A stretch of 64,000 bases of DNA from Neisseria mucosa (GTDB lineage Bacteria; Pseudomonadota; Gammaproteobacteria; Burkholderiales; Neisseriaceae). This document shows positions 39,074 through 47,288 of this stretch, in pieces. The DNA is taken from positions 1,116,001 to 1,180,000 of the forward strand of contig NZ_CP053939.1 of the NCBI RefSeq assembly GCF_013267835.1, given 5' to 3'. Position numbers and translations under genes: made by a program. Below the pieces are notes generated by a model, which saw nothing but the letters and a program-made list of their open reading frames with translations, did not search any database and was not told the DNA's origin. Every line of letters begins with the position of its first letter. Within the stretch, counting starts at the first letter, position 1.

Positions 39074-39505
39074 ATGATGAAATACCTTGCCCTACTTCCC
39101 GTCGCCTTCATGCTGGGTACGCCTGCCATTGCCGAAACCATCAATCCTTATCAGGAAAAAGGTTGCGTTTACGATGGTGATATTGGCAAAGACGGCAAAC
39201 CATCCGGCAAAGGCACATGGAAATGCCAAGACGGCCGCAGCTATGTCGGCGCCTTTAAAAACGGCAAATTTGACGGCAAAGGCGTATATACCGTTTCCGG
39301 CAACAGCGAGACCTTTATCGAACCTTTCTCCTCCAACAGCGCCAAATTACGCAATATGACGCTGGAGGGCGTGTTCAAAAAAGGCAGGGCGCACGGAAAC
39401 TTTACCGCCTCCCAAAACGGCACACCCGTCTTCATCATGAAATGCGAAGACGGTATGATTAAAGAAGTCAAACTGGCTAAGAAATCTGCTTCCAAAACCA
39501 AATAA
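39074..39505 (+). CDS. Exported protein with MORN-like repeats
   Basis: A 143-aa protein with a signal peptide cleaved near TPAIA-E. It contains MORN-type motifs: [33 protein letters not shown]. Two or three Cys residues could form disulfides, and the tail is basic. It is probably periplasmic. It lies 23 bases after the ADP-ribosylglycohydrolase gene on the same strand, so co-transcription is possible. Confidence 0.78.
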   Translation: MMKYLALLPVAFMLGTPAIAETINPYQEKGCVYDGDIGKDGKPSGKGTWKCQDGRSYVGAFKNGKFDGKGVYTVSGNSETFIEPFSSNSAKLRNMTLEGVFKKGRAHGNFTASQNGTPVFIMKCEDGMIKEVKLAKKSASKTK

Positions 39506-39511
39506 ACAGCC

Positions 39512-39549
39512 TTTCAGACGGCCTTATCCAGCTTTTAGGCCGTCTGAAA
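39512..39549 (+). terminator. DUS-pair hairpin
   Basis: 13-base arms TTTCAGACGGCCT and complement with a 12-base loop, 6 bases past the MORN gene stop. Confidence 0.75.
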
Positions 39550-39630
39550 CATCAATTGACAAGCCTGTCTAAAGGCTGTCGTGTTGATTTCAAAGAATTT
39601 CCAAACAACCCTTACCCCAGGACAACCACC

Positions 39631-40197
39631 ATGAGCATTAAATCCGACAAATGGATACGCCGCATGGCCGAAGAACACGGCATGATTGAGCCGTTCGAGC
39701 CCAACCAAATCAAAGAGGCCAACGGCCAGCGCATCATTTCCTACGGCACGTCCAGCTACGGCTACGATATCCGTTGCGCCAATGAATTCAAAATCTTCAC
39801 CAACATCAACAGCACCATCGTCGACCCGAAAAACTTCGACCCGAAAAACTTCGTTACAGTTGAAGACGACTGCTGCATCATTCCGCCCAACTCCTTTGCT
39901 TTGGCGCGCACAGTCGAATATTTCCGCATCCCGCGCAACGTCCTGACCGTCTGCTTGGGCAAGTCCACCTACGCACGCTGCGGCATTATCGTCAACGTTA
40001 CCCCGTTCGAGCCGGAGTGGGAAGGCTACGTTACGCTTGAATTTTCCAACACCACGCCGCTACCGGCAAAAATCTACGCAGGCGAAGGCGTGGCCCAAGT
40101 CTTGTTCTTTGAAAGCGATGAAGTCTGCGAAACTTCATACAAAGACCGCAACGGCAAATACATGGGGCAAACCGGTGTTACCCTGCCTAAGACTTAA
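39631..40197 (+). CDS. dcd: dCTP deaminase
   Basis: A 188-aa protein of the Dcd/dUTPase fold starting [19 protein letters not shown], with the family's SSYGYDIRC block, [10 protein letters not shown] and the catalytic-site block [14 protein letters not shown]. It makes dUTP from dCTP for thymidylate synthesis. The start at 39631 gives exact family length and follows an AGGA; upstream frame extension is not conserved. Confidence 0.97.
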   Translation: MSIKSDKWIRRMAEEHGMIEPFEPNQIKEANGQRIISYGTSSYGYDIRCANEFKIFTNINSTIVDPKNFDPKNFVTVEDDCCIIPPNSFALARTVEYFRIPRNVLTVCLGKSTYARCGIIVNVTPFEPEWEGYVTLEFSNTTPLPAKIYAGEGVAQVLFFESDEVCETSYKDRNGKYMGQTGVTLPKT

Positions 40198-40210
40198 TAT
40201 ACAAAATAAA

Positions 40211-40243
40211 AAAAGGCCGTCTGAAACTTTCAGACGGCCTTTT
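40211..40243. terminator. Bidirectional DUS-pair terminator
   Basis: 16-bp arms AAAAGGCCGTCTGAAA with a 1-base centre, between converging dcd and ppsR. Confidence 0.85.
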
Positions 40244-40253
40244 ATCATTTCAG

Positions 40254-41075
40254 TTAAAAACGGCGTTTCAGCTTGCAAGCCTGCAAAATATGGACGGCAA
40301 GTTCTTCCACAGATTTGTCCGTAGTATTGGTAAACGGAATACCGTGGCGTTTGAACATATTTTGCGCATCGGCAATCTCGCTGCGGCAAGTATCGATTTT
40401 GGCATAGGTCGAATTAGGACGACGCTCCTGACGGATAGCCTGCAGACGCTCAGGCTGAATGGTCAAACCAAACAGCTTGTCTTTGTAAGGTTTGACCATA
40501 CGCGGCAAATCGGTTGATTCCAAGTCATCGGGAATCAATGGATAGTTTGCGGCGCGGATACCGTATTGCAGGGCCAAATAGAGACAGGTCGGCGTTTTAC
40601 CCGAACGGGACACGCCCATCAAAATTACATCCGCTTCCTGCAGGTTTTTATCGCTGACACCGTCATCATGATTCAGTGAGAAATTGACCGCCTCCATACG
40701 CGCATCATAGCGTTGGGTATTGCCGATACTGTGGTGCCCCTGCTGGGCGGCAACCGCCTCCGTATTGAGTTCCTTTTCCAAAAGACCGAGAAAAGTTTCA
40801 AAGAAATTAATATGGAACGCATTGGCTTTCTTGATGATTTCACGGATTTCGTCATTGACCACACTGACAAAAGCAATCGGGCGCACTCCGAATTTCTCGG
40901 CGGACTGGTTGACTTTATCTACAACAGCACGCGCTTTTTCAGGCGTATCGATAAACGGATAGGTATGGCGTTTGAACTCAACATTGCCAAATTGGTTCAG
41001 CAAGGCTTCACCGATATTTTCGGCGGTCAGGCCGGTTCGGTCGGAAATATAGAAGACTTGGCGTGGATCAGTCAT
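40254..41075 (-). CDS. ppsR: PEP synthase regulatory protein (bifunctional kinase/pyrophosphorylase)
   Basis: A 273-aa DUF299 protein with the family start FYISDRTGLTAENIG and the nucleotide site MGVSRSGKTPTCLYLA. It inactivates PpsA by ADP-dependent phosphorylation of a Thr next to the catalytic His and reactivates it by phosphorolysis. It is divergent from its target ppsA. The start MTDPRQVFY at 41075 matches the family length. Confidence 0.95.
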   Translation of the reverse strand: MTDPRQVFYISDRTGLTAENIGEALLNQFGNVEFKRHTYPFIDTPEKARAVVDKVNQSAEKFGVRPIAFVSVVNDEIREIIKKANAFHINFFETFLGLLEKELNTEAVAAQQGHHSIGNTQRYDARMEAVNFSLNHDDGVSDKNLQEADVILMGVSRSGKTPTCLYLALQYGIRAANYPLIPDDLESTDLPRMVKPYKDKLFGLTIQPERLQAIRQERRPNSTYAKIDTCRSEIADAQNMFKRHGIPFTNTTDKSVEELAVHILQACKLKRRF

Positions 41076-41491
41076 AATGAATCCTCTTGAGGGTAACGTT
41101 TCAGACGACAATCATAGCAGTTACAGCCTTTGCAATAAAGCGATTCCCGGCAGATTACACAGGATTACAACAAATTTGAACAATTTTTAGATTGGCACAA
41201 AATTTTATTTTTTGATTTTTTGTGGAATTTTATTCTAAAATTGCAAAATAAATCTTGTTTATTAAATTTATTAACTTATTTTGTTTTCCATATTTAACAA
41301 TAGGATAACTCACAAAAACATGAATCTGATATTCACATTTCAGAAGACTACACGCTTGAAAAGCACAGTATCACAGACGAATTTGTGATTTTAAAAAAGA
41401 TAAAACACATGACAGCCATCAAACGAATGGCTACAATAAGCAGGCGGATTTGTTTCTTTTTTAACATTTTTGGATTGGATTGGACACACAA
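41076..41491. other. 416-bp divergent AT-rich region between ppsR and ppsA
   Basis: About 41170-41300 is strongly AT-rich with T tracts and must hold both promoters. I cannot place -35/-10 boxes with confidence. No gene, terminator or perfect DUS is visible. Confidence 0.5.
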
Positions 41492-43876
41492 ATGGCCGAA
41501 AACTACGTTATTTGGTTTGAAAACCTGCGTATGACTGACGTTGAGCGAGTGGGCGGTAAAAATGCCTCTTTGGGCGAAATGATCAGCCAACTGACTGAAA
41601 AAGGCGTACGCGTTCCCGGTGGTTTTGCGACCACTGCCGAAGCCTATCGCGCTTTCCTGGCTCACAATGGTCTGAGCGAGCGTATTTCCGAAGCCCTGAA
41701 ACAACTGGATGTTGAAGACGTTGCCGAGTTGGCGCGCGTGGGTAAAGAAATCCGTCAATGGATTTTGGATACTCCGTTCCCTGAGCAGCTGGATGCTGAA
41801 ATCGAAACAGCTTGGAACAAAATGGTTGCCGATGCCGGTGGTGCGGACATTTCCGTTGCCGTACGTTCTTCCGCAACAGCAGAAGACCTGCCGGATGCTT
41901 CTTTTGCCGGTCAACAAGAAACCTTCTTGAACATCAACGGCTTGGAAAACGTTAAAGAAGCCATGCGCCATGTATTCGCTTCCCTGTACAACGACCGTGC
42001 CATTTCTTACCGTGTCCACAAAGGCTTCGAACACGACATCGTTGCCCTTTCCGCAGGCGTACAACGCATGGTGCGCTCCGACAGCGGCGCGTCCGGCGTG
42101 ATGTTCACCATCGATACTGAGTCCGGTTACGACCAAGTCGTTTTCGTTACCTCTTCTTACGGCCTGGGCGAAAACGTCGTACAAGGCGCGGTCAACCCTG
42201 ACGAATTCTATGTATTCAAACCTACTTTGAAAGCAGGCAAACCGGCTATCCTGCGCAAAACCATGGGTTCGAAACAAATCAAAATGATCTTTACCGACAA
42301 AGCCGAAGCCGGTAAATCTGTCACCAACATCGATGTACCTGAAGAAGACCGTCAACGCTTCTCCATTACCGACGCCGAAGTTACCGAGTTGGCCCATTAC
42401 GCGCTGACCATCGAAAAACACTACGGCCGCCCAATGGACATCGAATGGGGCCGCGACGGTTTGGACGGCAAACTCTACATCCTGCAAGCCCGTCCTGAAA
42501 CCGTGAAATCCCAAGAAGACAGCAGCCGCAACCTGCGCCGCTTCTCCATAAACGGCGAAAAAGTTGTCTTGTGCGAAGGCCGTGCCATCGGTCAAAGAGT
42601 CGGCCAAGGCAAAGTACGCCTGGTGAAAGATGCTTCCGAGATGGATTCCGTTGAAGCAGGCGACGTACTCGTTACCGACATGACCGACCCGGATTGGGAG
42701 CCCGTAATGAAACGTGCTTCCGCCATCGTGACCAACCGCGGCGGCCGTACCTGCCACGCAGCGATTATCGCGCGTGAATTAGGTATTCCTGCCGTAGTCG
42801 GCTGCGGCGACGCAACCGATCTGCTTTCAGACGGCCAAGAAGTTACCGTATCTTGTGCCGAAGGCGATACCGGCTTCATCTACTCCGGCCTGTTGGACGT
42901 ACAAATTACCGATGTTGCTTTGGACAACATGCCTAAAGCCCCTGTCAAAGTGATGATGAACGTTGGTAACCCTGAGTTGGCATTCAGCTTCGCCAACCTG
43001 CCTAGCGAAGGCATCGGCTTGGCACGTATGGAATTCATCATCAACCGCCAAATCGGTATCCACCCGAAAGCCTTGTTGGAATTTGACAAACAAGACGACG
43101 AATTGAAAGCGGAAATTACCCGCCGCATCGCCGGCTACGCTTCTCCTGTCGACTTCTATGTCGATAAAATCGCGGAAGGCGTAGCAACTTTGGCTGCTTC
43201 GGTTTACCCACGCAAAACCATCGTCCGTATGTCTGACTTCAAATCCAACGAGTACGCCAACTTGGTGGGCGGCAGCATTTACGAACCGCACGAAGAAAAC
43301 CCAATGTTGGGCTTCCGCGGCGCGGCGCGTTATGTCGCTGACAGCTTCAAAGACTGCTTCGCACTCGAGTGCAAAGCCTTGAAACGCGTCCGTGACGAAA
43401 TGGGTCTGACCAACGTCGAAATCATGATTCCATTCGTCCGCACTTTGGGTGAAGCCGAAGCTGTTGTCAAAGCCCTGAAAGAAAACGGTTTGGAACGCGG
43501 CAAAAACGGGCTGCGCCTGATCATGATGTGCGAATTGCCGAGCAACGCAGTATTGGCAGAACAATTCCTGCAATACTTCGACGGTTTCTCCATCGGCTCT
43601 AACGACATGACCCAGCTGACCCTCGGCCTCGACCGTGACAGTGGCTTGGTATCCGACTCCTTTGACGAACGCAATCCTGCCGTTAAAGTGATGTTGCACT
43701 TGGCAATCTCTGCCTGCCGCAAACAAAACAAATACGTCGGTATTTGCGGTCAAGGCCCGTCAGACCATCCGGACTTTGCCAAATGGCTGGTTCAAGAAGG
43801 TATCGAAAGCGTATCGCTCAACCCTGATACCGTGATTGAAACTTGGCTGTATCTGGCTAACGAATTGAACAAATAA
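41492..43876 (+). CDS. ppsA: Phosphoenolpyruvate synthase
   Basis: A 794-aa protein with an N-terminal ATP-grasp domain ([10 protein letters not shown] near the start), the swivelling phospho-His domain with [21 protein letters not shown] (catalytic His), and a C-terminal TIM-barrel with [11 protein letters not shown] and the CGQGPSDHP catalytic Cys. It converts pyruvate and ATP to PEP for gluconeogenesis. The ATG at 41492 gives the usual [10 protein letters not shown] start; a TTG four codons upstream is less likely. Confidence 0.97.
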   Translation: MAENYVIWFENLRMTDVERVGGKNASLGEMISQLTEKGVRVPGGFATTAEAYRAFLAHNGLSERISEALKQLDVEDVAELARVGKEIRQWILDTPFPEQLDAEIETAWNKMVADAGGADISVAVRSSATAEDLPDASFAGQQETFLNINGLENVKEAMRHVFASLYNDRAISYRVHKGFEHDIVALSAGVQRMVRSDSGASGVMFTIDTESGYDQVVFVTSSYGLGENVVQGAVNPDEFYVFKPTLKAGKPAILRKTMGSKQIKMIFTDKAEAGKSVTNIDVPEEDRQRFSITDAEVTELAHYALTIEKHYGRPMDIEWGRDGLDGKLYILQARPETVKSQEDSSRNLRRFSINGEKVVLCEGRAIGQRVGQGKVRLVKDASEMDSVEAGDVLVTDMTDPDWEPVMKRASAIVTNRGGRTCHAAIIARELGIPAVVGCGDATDLLSDGQEVTVSCAEGDTGFIYSGLLDVQITDVALDNMPKAPVKVMMNVGNPELAFSFANLPSEGIGLARMEFIINRQIGIHPKALLEFDKQDDELKAEITRRIAGYASPVDFYVDKIAEGVATLAASVYPRKTIVRMSDFKSNEYANLVGGSIYEPHEENPMLGFRGAARYVADSFKDCFALECKALKRVRDEMGLTNVEIMIPFVRTLGEAEAVVKALKENGLERGKNGLRLIMMCELPSNAVLAEQFLQYFDGFSIGSNDMTQLTLGLDRDSGLVSDSFDERNPAVKVMLHLAISACRKQNKYVGICGQGPSDHPDFAKWLVQEGIESVSLNPDTVIETWLYLANELNK

Positions 43877-43888
43877 GTTCGATGATAC

Positions 43889-43926
43889 AAAAATCCCCTG
43901 CCCGTCTATCTCGGCAGGGGATTTTT
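43889..43926. terminator. Non-DUS terminator after ppsA
   Basis: Perfect 14-bp arms (AAAAATCCCCTGCC and complement) with a 10-base loop and T tract; GC-rich stem, no DUS. A single AT-type DUS (ATGCCGTCTGAA) follows at about 43940. Confidence 0.9.
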
Positions 43927-44146
43927 ATTGCCTTATTCAATGCCGTCTGAAAGAACTTTCACGTTCTTTTACCTTTTCAAAAAAGTCCCTTTGCATCAAA
44001 AAGATATAAAAATATTCAGCCATATCTACAAATTCTCAATGGTACTATATTGCCTTTCCGCATTTTATCCCATGCCTTTTGAGTGAACCTTTTTTCACTC
44101 TTCCTATCTATCATATACAGTATAACGATACATTTAGAAACAACCC

Positions 44147-44851
44147 ATGAATACAACCTTTATTTCCACCTTTCAGACGGCCTTGAAACGTCTGGCACTC
44201 ATCAGCACCATTGCCGTCTTAGCAGCCTGCGCCGGCAACAATACCTCTTCCAACCGCGCCGTACCCGACGGCTACTACAAAGTCCGCCCTGGCGATACCC
44301 TGACCCAAATCGCCAAACGCTACGGACAAAACGTCAATACACTGGTTGCATGGAACAACCTTCCCAACGCCTCACAAATCGAAGTCGGTCAAGTATTGCG
44401 CGTCCGCCGTCATGTTGCCTCCCGCAATACTGCTACGCAGCAACGCCAAGCAACCGCCGTTACCCCGATCAATCGGTTAAGTTTGCAATGGCCGACCGAT
44501 AACGCCTCATCTTCCATTATCCAACGCTACAACGGCACAACCAGCAAAGGCATAGATATTGCAGGCACACAAGGCCAACAAATCCGTTCCGCCGGAGCCG
44601 GTACCGTTATCTACGTTGGCGAAGAAGTCCGCGGCTACGGCAAGCTAATTTTAATCAGCCACAACGACTACACCATTACCGCCTATGCCCACAACGACAC
44701 GCTTTTAGTACAAAAAGATCAAAAAGTCCAAGCCGGCCAAGTTATCGCCACCATGGGCAGCAGCGATACAGACAGCGTCAAGCTCCATTTTGAAGTTCGT
44801 CTAAACGGCAAAGCAGTCGATCCCCTGCCTTATTTGACCAGAACAAATTAA
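44147..44851 (+). CDS. NlpD-like lipoprotein with LysM and degenerate M23 domain
   Basis: A 234-aa protein. The lipobox VLAACA gives a lipid-anchored Cys near residue 28. A LysM domain (YYKVRPGDTLTQIAKRYGQ to VGQVLRV) spans about 43-87; a LytM/M23 fold spans about 110-230. Metal ligands are missing: KGIDIAG lacks the first His and the terminal HxH reads KLHFEV, so it cannot hydrolyse peptidoglycan by itself. Family members such as NlpD and EnvC activate amidases at division. A DUS (TTTCAGACGGCCTT) is translated within the signal peptide region. Confidence 0.87.
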   Translation: MNTTFISTFQTALKRLALISTIAVLAACAGNNTSSNRAVPDGYYKVRPGDTLTQIAKRYGQNVNTLVAWNNLPNASQIEVGQVLRVRRHVASRNTATQQRQATAVTPINRLSLQWPTDNASSSIIQRYNGTTSKGIDIAGTQGQQIRSAGAGTVIYVGEEVRGYGKLILISHNDYTITAYAHNDTLLVQKDQKVQAGQVIATMGSSDTDSVKLHFEVRLNGKAVDPLPYLTRTN

Positions 44852-44857
44852 TGTCCC

Positions 44858-44905
44858 AATCAAAAGGCCGTCTGAAATACTGTTATTTCAGACGGCCTTT
44901 TGATT
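44858..44905 (+). terminator. Long DUS hairpin, 22-bp perfect arms
   Basis: DUS with extended matching flanks on both sides and a 4-base loop, 7 bases past the NlpD-like gene stop. It is the longest perfect stem found in the window. Confidence 0.9.
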
Positions 44906-44955
44906 ATCTTGCTATAACAGCTATTTCAACAAAATCTTTTCCTATTTAACTTATG

Positions 44956-44984
44956 TTGATTGAGTGTAAACGCCGTTATACAAT
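44956..44984 (+). promoter_or_regulatory. Predicted sigma-70 promoter
   Basis: TTGATT, 17-base spacer, TACAAT, placing transcription start about 30 bases before the downstream ATG. Confidence 0.6.
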
Positions 44985-45022
44985 AACAACTCTTTTTAAC
45001 ATTCCATTTCAGGTGTTCTACT

Positions 45023-45505
45023 ATGTCTCCTAACCGTATCCTTGCAACCGCATTCTTGTTTGCATCTGCATTTGCCAGCGCGGATGTCCATATTGATGAA
45101 AGCATTCCTTACCGCGACAAAGAAGAAATCGATACCCGTATTGTTTCCGAGTGTTTAGAAGTGGGCAGCATCATGTCCAAATCTTTGCAAGAAACCGCAG
45201 CCAAAAGCGATGTAACGGTTGTCCGTGACGGTAAAAAACAAGGTACATACGCAGATATCGCCATTACTTCCGCCATGAGTGCAGGCAATGCCTTTATCGG
45301 CCACGCCAAAGGGATGGCTGTTTCTGCTACTTTGTATGTTGACGGTAAACAAGTCGGCAAAAAAACCTTTACCCGCAACTCTTCCGGTGGCATGTTTGGT
45401 GCTTATAAGAGCTCTTGCGCCGTCCTGAACCGCACTTCTAAAGTATTGGGTTCAGATATTGCCCAATGGGTGGTCCGCGAACAAAAAAATGCTCAAGACA
45501 AATAA
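45023..45505 (+). CDS. Exported protein of unknown function
   Basis: A 160-aa protein with a signal peptide cleaved near ASAFASA-D. The mature part has two Cys (in SECLEV and SSCAVL) that could pair, and a Gly/Ala-rich segment (ITSAMSAGNAFIGHAKGMAVSATLYVDGK). No family recognised. It has its own promoter and a terminator. Confidence 0.78.
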   Translation: MSPNRILATAFLFASAFASADVHIDESIPYRDKEEIDTRIVSECLEVGSIMSKSLQETAAKSDVTVVRDGKKQGTYADIAITSAMSAGNAFIGHAKGMAVSATLYVDGKQVGKKTFTRNSSGGMFGAYKSSCAVLNRTSKVLGSDIAQWVVREQKNAQDK

Positions 45506-45517
45506 AACCCCAATTTG

Positions 45518-45558
45518 ATAAAGGCCGTCTGAAAAACCGTATTTCAGATGGCCTTTAT
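45518..45558 (+). terminator. DUS terminator with one mutated arm
   Basis: 17-base arms ATAAAGGCCGTCTGAAA and complement; the right arm has GATGGC for GACGGC, kept as a G-U pair. One arm has therefore lost uptake identity while the hairpin survives. Confidence 0.8.
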
Positions 45559-45637
45559 ATTTTCTATTTCTCTAGAAACAAAGAAATAAATTATCCATTA
45601 ATCATTATCAGAAATAGAGAATTTTATTTCCAACGCC

Positions 45638-45664
45638 CTTGATTTTAGAATATCTACCCTCAAT
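45638..45664 (+). promoter_or_regulatory. Possible heat-shock (sigma-32) promoter of cbpA
   Basis: CTTGATT, a 12-base spacer and CCCTCAAT resemble the RpoH elements CTTGAAA / CCCCATnT, about 47 bases before cbpA. Two or three mismatches make this tentative. Confidence 0.35.
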
Positions 45665-45710
45665 TATTAAAACTATAAGAATTTTGTATATGAGCAGTCA
45701 AAGGAATAAC

Positions 45711-46670
45711 ATGGCAGAAAAAAACTATTATGAAATACTGGGCGTTGCCAAAGATGCGGATGAGGCCGAAATCAAAAAAGCCTACCGAAAACTGGTGCGC
45801 AAATACCACCCCGATGTCAGCAAAGAACCTGACGCAGCCGAACGTACGGTAGAAATCAACCGTGCCTACGAAACGCTTTCCGACAAAGAAAAGCGGGCCG
45901 AATACGATGAAATGTTGGCTAATCCTTACGGACGCAGCGCCAGAGGCAATCCGTTCGGTCAAGGCGGCAATCCGTTTGGCAATGGATTTAACGGAGGCGG
46001 CTTCCGCTATGAACGTCATGAAGGCGAGCCGTTCGGAGCGGGAGATTTCAATTTTGAAGATCTTTTTTCATCATTCCGCCAATCCCACACTCGTTCCGAG
46101 CAACCCCGCGGCCCAATAAAAGGCGAGGATCAACATGCTGAATTGAGTATTGATATTTATGCAGCTTATGTTGGCGCAGAACGTAGCATGACTTTGAATG
46201 TGCCGACCCTAGACGAATACGGACGTGCGGTTTATCAAAATAAAACCCTCAACGTTAAAATCCCCAAAGGCATTGCAGAAGGCCAACAAATCCGTTTGGC
46301 CGGTCAAGGTTTGCCGGGATATAACGGCGGTGAAAACGGTGACTTATACTTAAAAATCAAGTTCCACGACCAACCTGATTTATACGTCAAAAACAGGAAA
46401 GACGTATATCAAACAATAGATGTCAAACCTTGGGAAGCCGTATTGGGCGGCAAAATCATCGTCCCTACCGCATCAGGCCGCTTGCAGGTCAATCTGCCTG
46501 CCAACAGCCAAAGCGGTAAAAGCATCCGCCTTAAAGGCAAAGGTATTCCAGCAAAAGAAGCCGGAGACCTTTATCTCAATATCCGCATTAATGTTCCGCC
46601 AGTAGAGAGCGAAGCCGACCGTGCCGCATGGGAAAAATTGGCCGAACACTTTGCCGCGAAACAAGCATAA
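45711..46670 (+). CDS. cbpA: Curved DNA-binding protein, DnaJ family (CbpA)
   Basis: A 319-aa J-domain protein. The J domain at 1-70 has HPD at 33-35; a Gly/Phe-rich linker follows (about 75-110); C-terminal substrate-binding domains CTD-I and II follow without the zinc finger of DnaJ. That is the CbpA design. It stimulates DnaK and can bind DNA. The start at 45711 follows AAAGGA. The next gene encodes its usual modulator. Confidence 0.92.
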   Translation: MAEKNYYEILGVAKDADEAEIKKAYRKLVRKYHPDVSKEPDAAERTVEINRAYETLSDKEKRAEYDEMLANPYGRSARGNPFGQGGNPFGNGFNGGGFRYERHEGEPFGAGDFNFEDLFSSFRQSHTRSEQPRGPIKGEDQHAELSIDIYAAYVGAERSMTLNVPTLDEYGRAVYQNKTLNVKIPKGIAEGQQIRLAGQGLPGYNGGENGDLYLKIKFHDQPDLYVKNRKDVYQTIDVKPWEAVLGGKIIVPTASGRLQVNLPANSQSGKSIRLKGKGIPAKEAGDLYLNIRINVPPVESEADRAAWEKLAEHFAAKQA

Positions 46671-46685
46671 GAGAAAGGATAAATT

Positions 46686-46976
46686 ATGATTCAATCCTCC
46701 GATGTTACCCTTACTTTTGAAGAAATCGTTGCCGCCAGCCGCTGCCGTCGCGATTGGCTGTTGGAACTTATAGCAGAAGATATCATCAGCATCGATGGTG
46801 CTCCCGAAAAAAGCACCTTCAGTGGTTTTCATCTTGCCCGCATCCGTCGCGCACAACGCTTAAGCCGTGATTTTGAAGCCGGCATCCCCGCATTGGGGCT
46901 GATTATGCGGCTGTTAGACGAGGTAGAAGAACTCAGAAAAATACAGCGTCCGCTGGTACTGCTCGAAGAAGAGTAA
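46686..46976 (+). CDS. cbpM: Chaperone modulator CbpM
   Basis: A 96-aa MerR_2-like helical protein starting TLTFEEIVAASRCRRDWLLELIAEDII, with a helical C-terminus LLDEVEELRK. CbpM binds the CbpA J domain and blocks both its DnaK stimulation and DNA binding. It starts 15 bases after cbpA, behind an AAAGGA site. Confidence 0.88.
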   Translation: MIQSSDVTLTFEEIVAASRCRRDWLLELIAEDIISIDGAPEKSTFSGFHLARIRRAQRLSRDFEAGIPALGLIMRLLDEVEELRKIQRPLVLLEEE

Positions 46977-47046
46977 ATATTAGCAAGTTGTTCGCTTAAA
47001 TATTGATGACAAGACAAAATCTTTGATGTTTATTGATATTCCATAA

Positions 47047-47084
47047 TAAAAGGCCGTCTGAAAATATTTTCAGACGGCCTTTTT
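47047..47084. terminator. Bidirectional DUS-pair terminator
   Basis: 18-bp arms TAAAAGGCCGTCTGAAAA with a 2-base centre between converging cbpM and the YbdD gene. Confidence 0.85.
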
Positions 47085-47093
47085 ATGCCTTCA

Positions 47094-47288
47094 TTAACAA
47101 CAGCGTCCGCCGTTGCCGCCACAACGGCGTTTGCGGCAGTAGTCTTGGAATTGCAGCTCGGTCATGACCGGCGCATTGGGATTATGTTTGCGCTGGCGGG
47201 CAACGTAGTTTTCATAATCTGGGACACCGGCCATCAAGTTTGCTGTCAACTTGATGGTTTTCCACCAAGATGCGAGCTTATGCTTCAT
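47094..47288 (-). CDS. ybdD: YbdD/YjiX family protein
   Basis: A 64-aa protein with the family core VPDYENYVARQRKHNPNAPVMTELQFQDYCRKRRC. This family is nearly always encoded after a CstA/BtsT transporter, as here; the start overlaps the cstA 3' end by 11 bases. The tail is Cys-rich (five Cys in the last fifteen residues), which suggests metal binding or thiol chemistry. Confidence 0.87.
   Translation of the reverse strand: MKHKLASWWKTIKLTANLMAGVPDYENYVARQRKHNPNAPVMTELQFQDYCRKRRCGGNGGRCC

Noticed and set aside
41348..42757. 469-codon open frame antisense to ppsA
   Set aside because: Shadow of the highly expressed ppsA gene; no conserved features.
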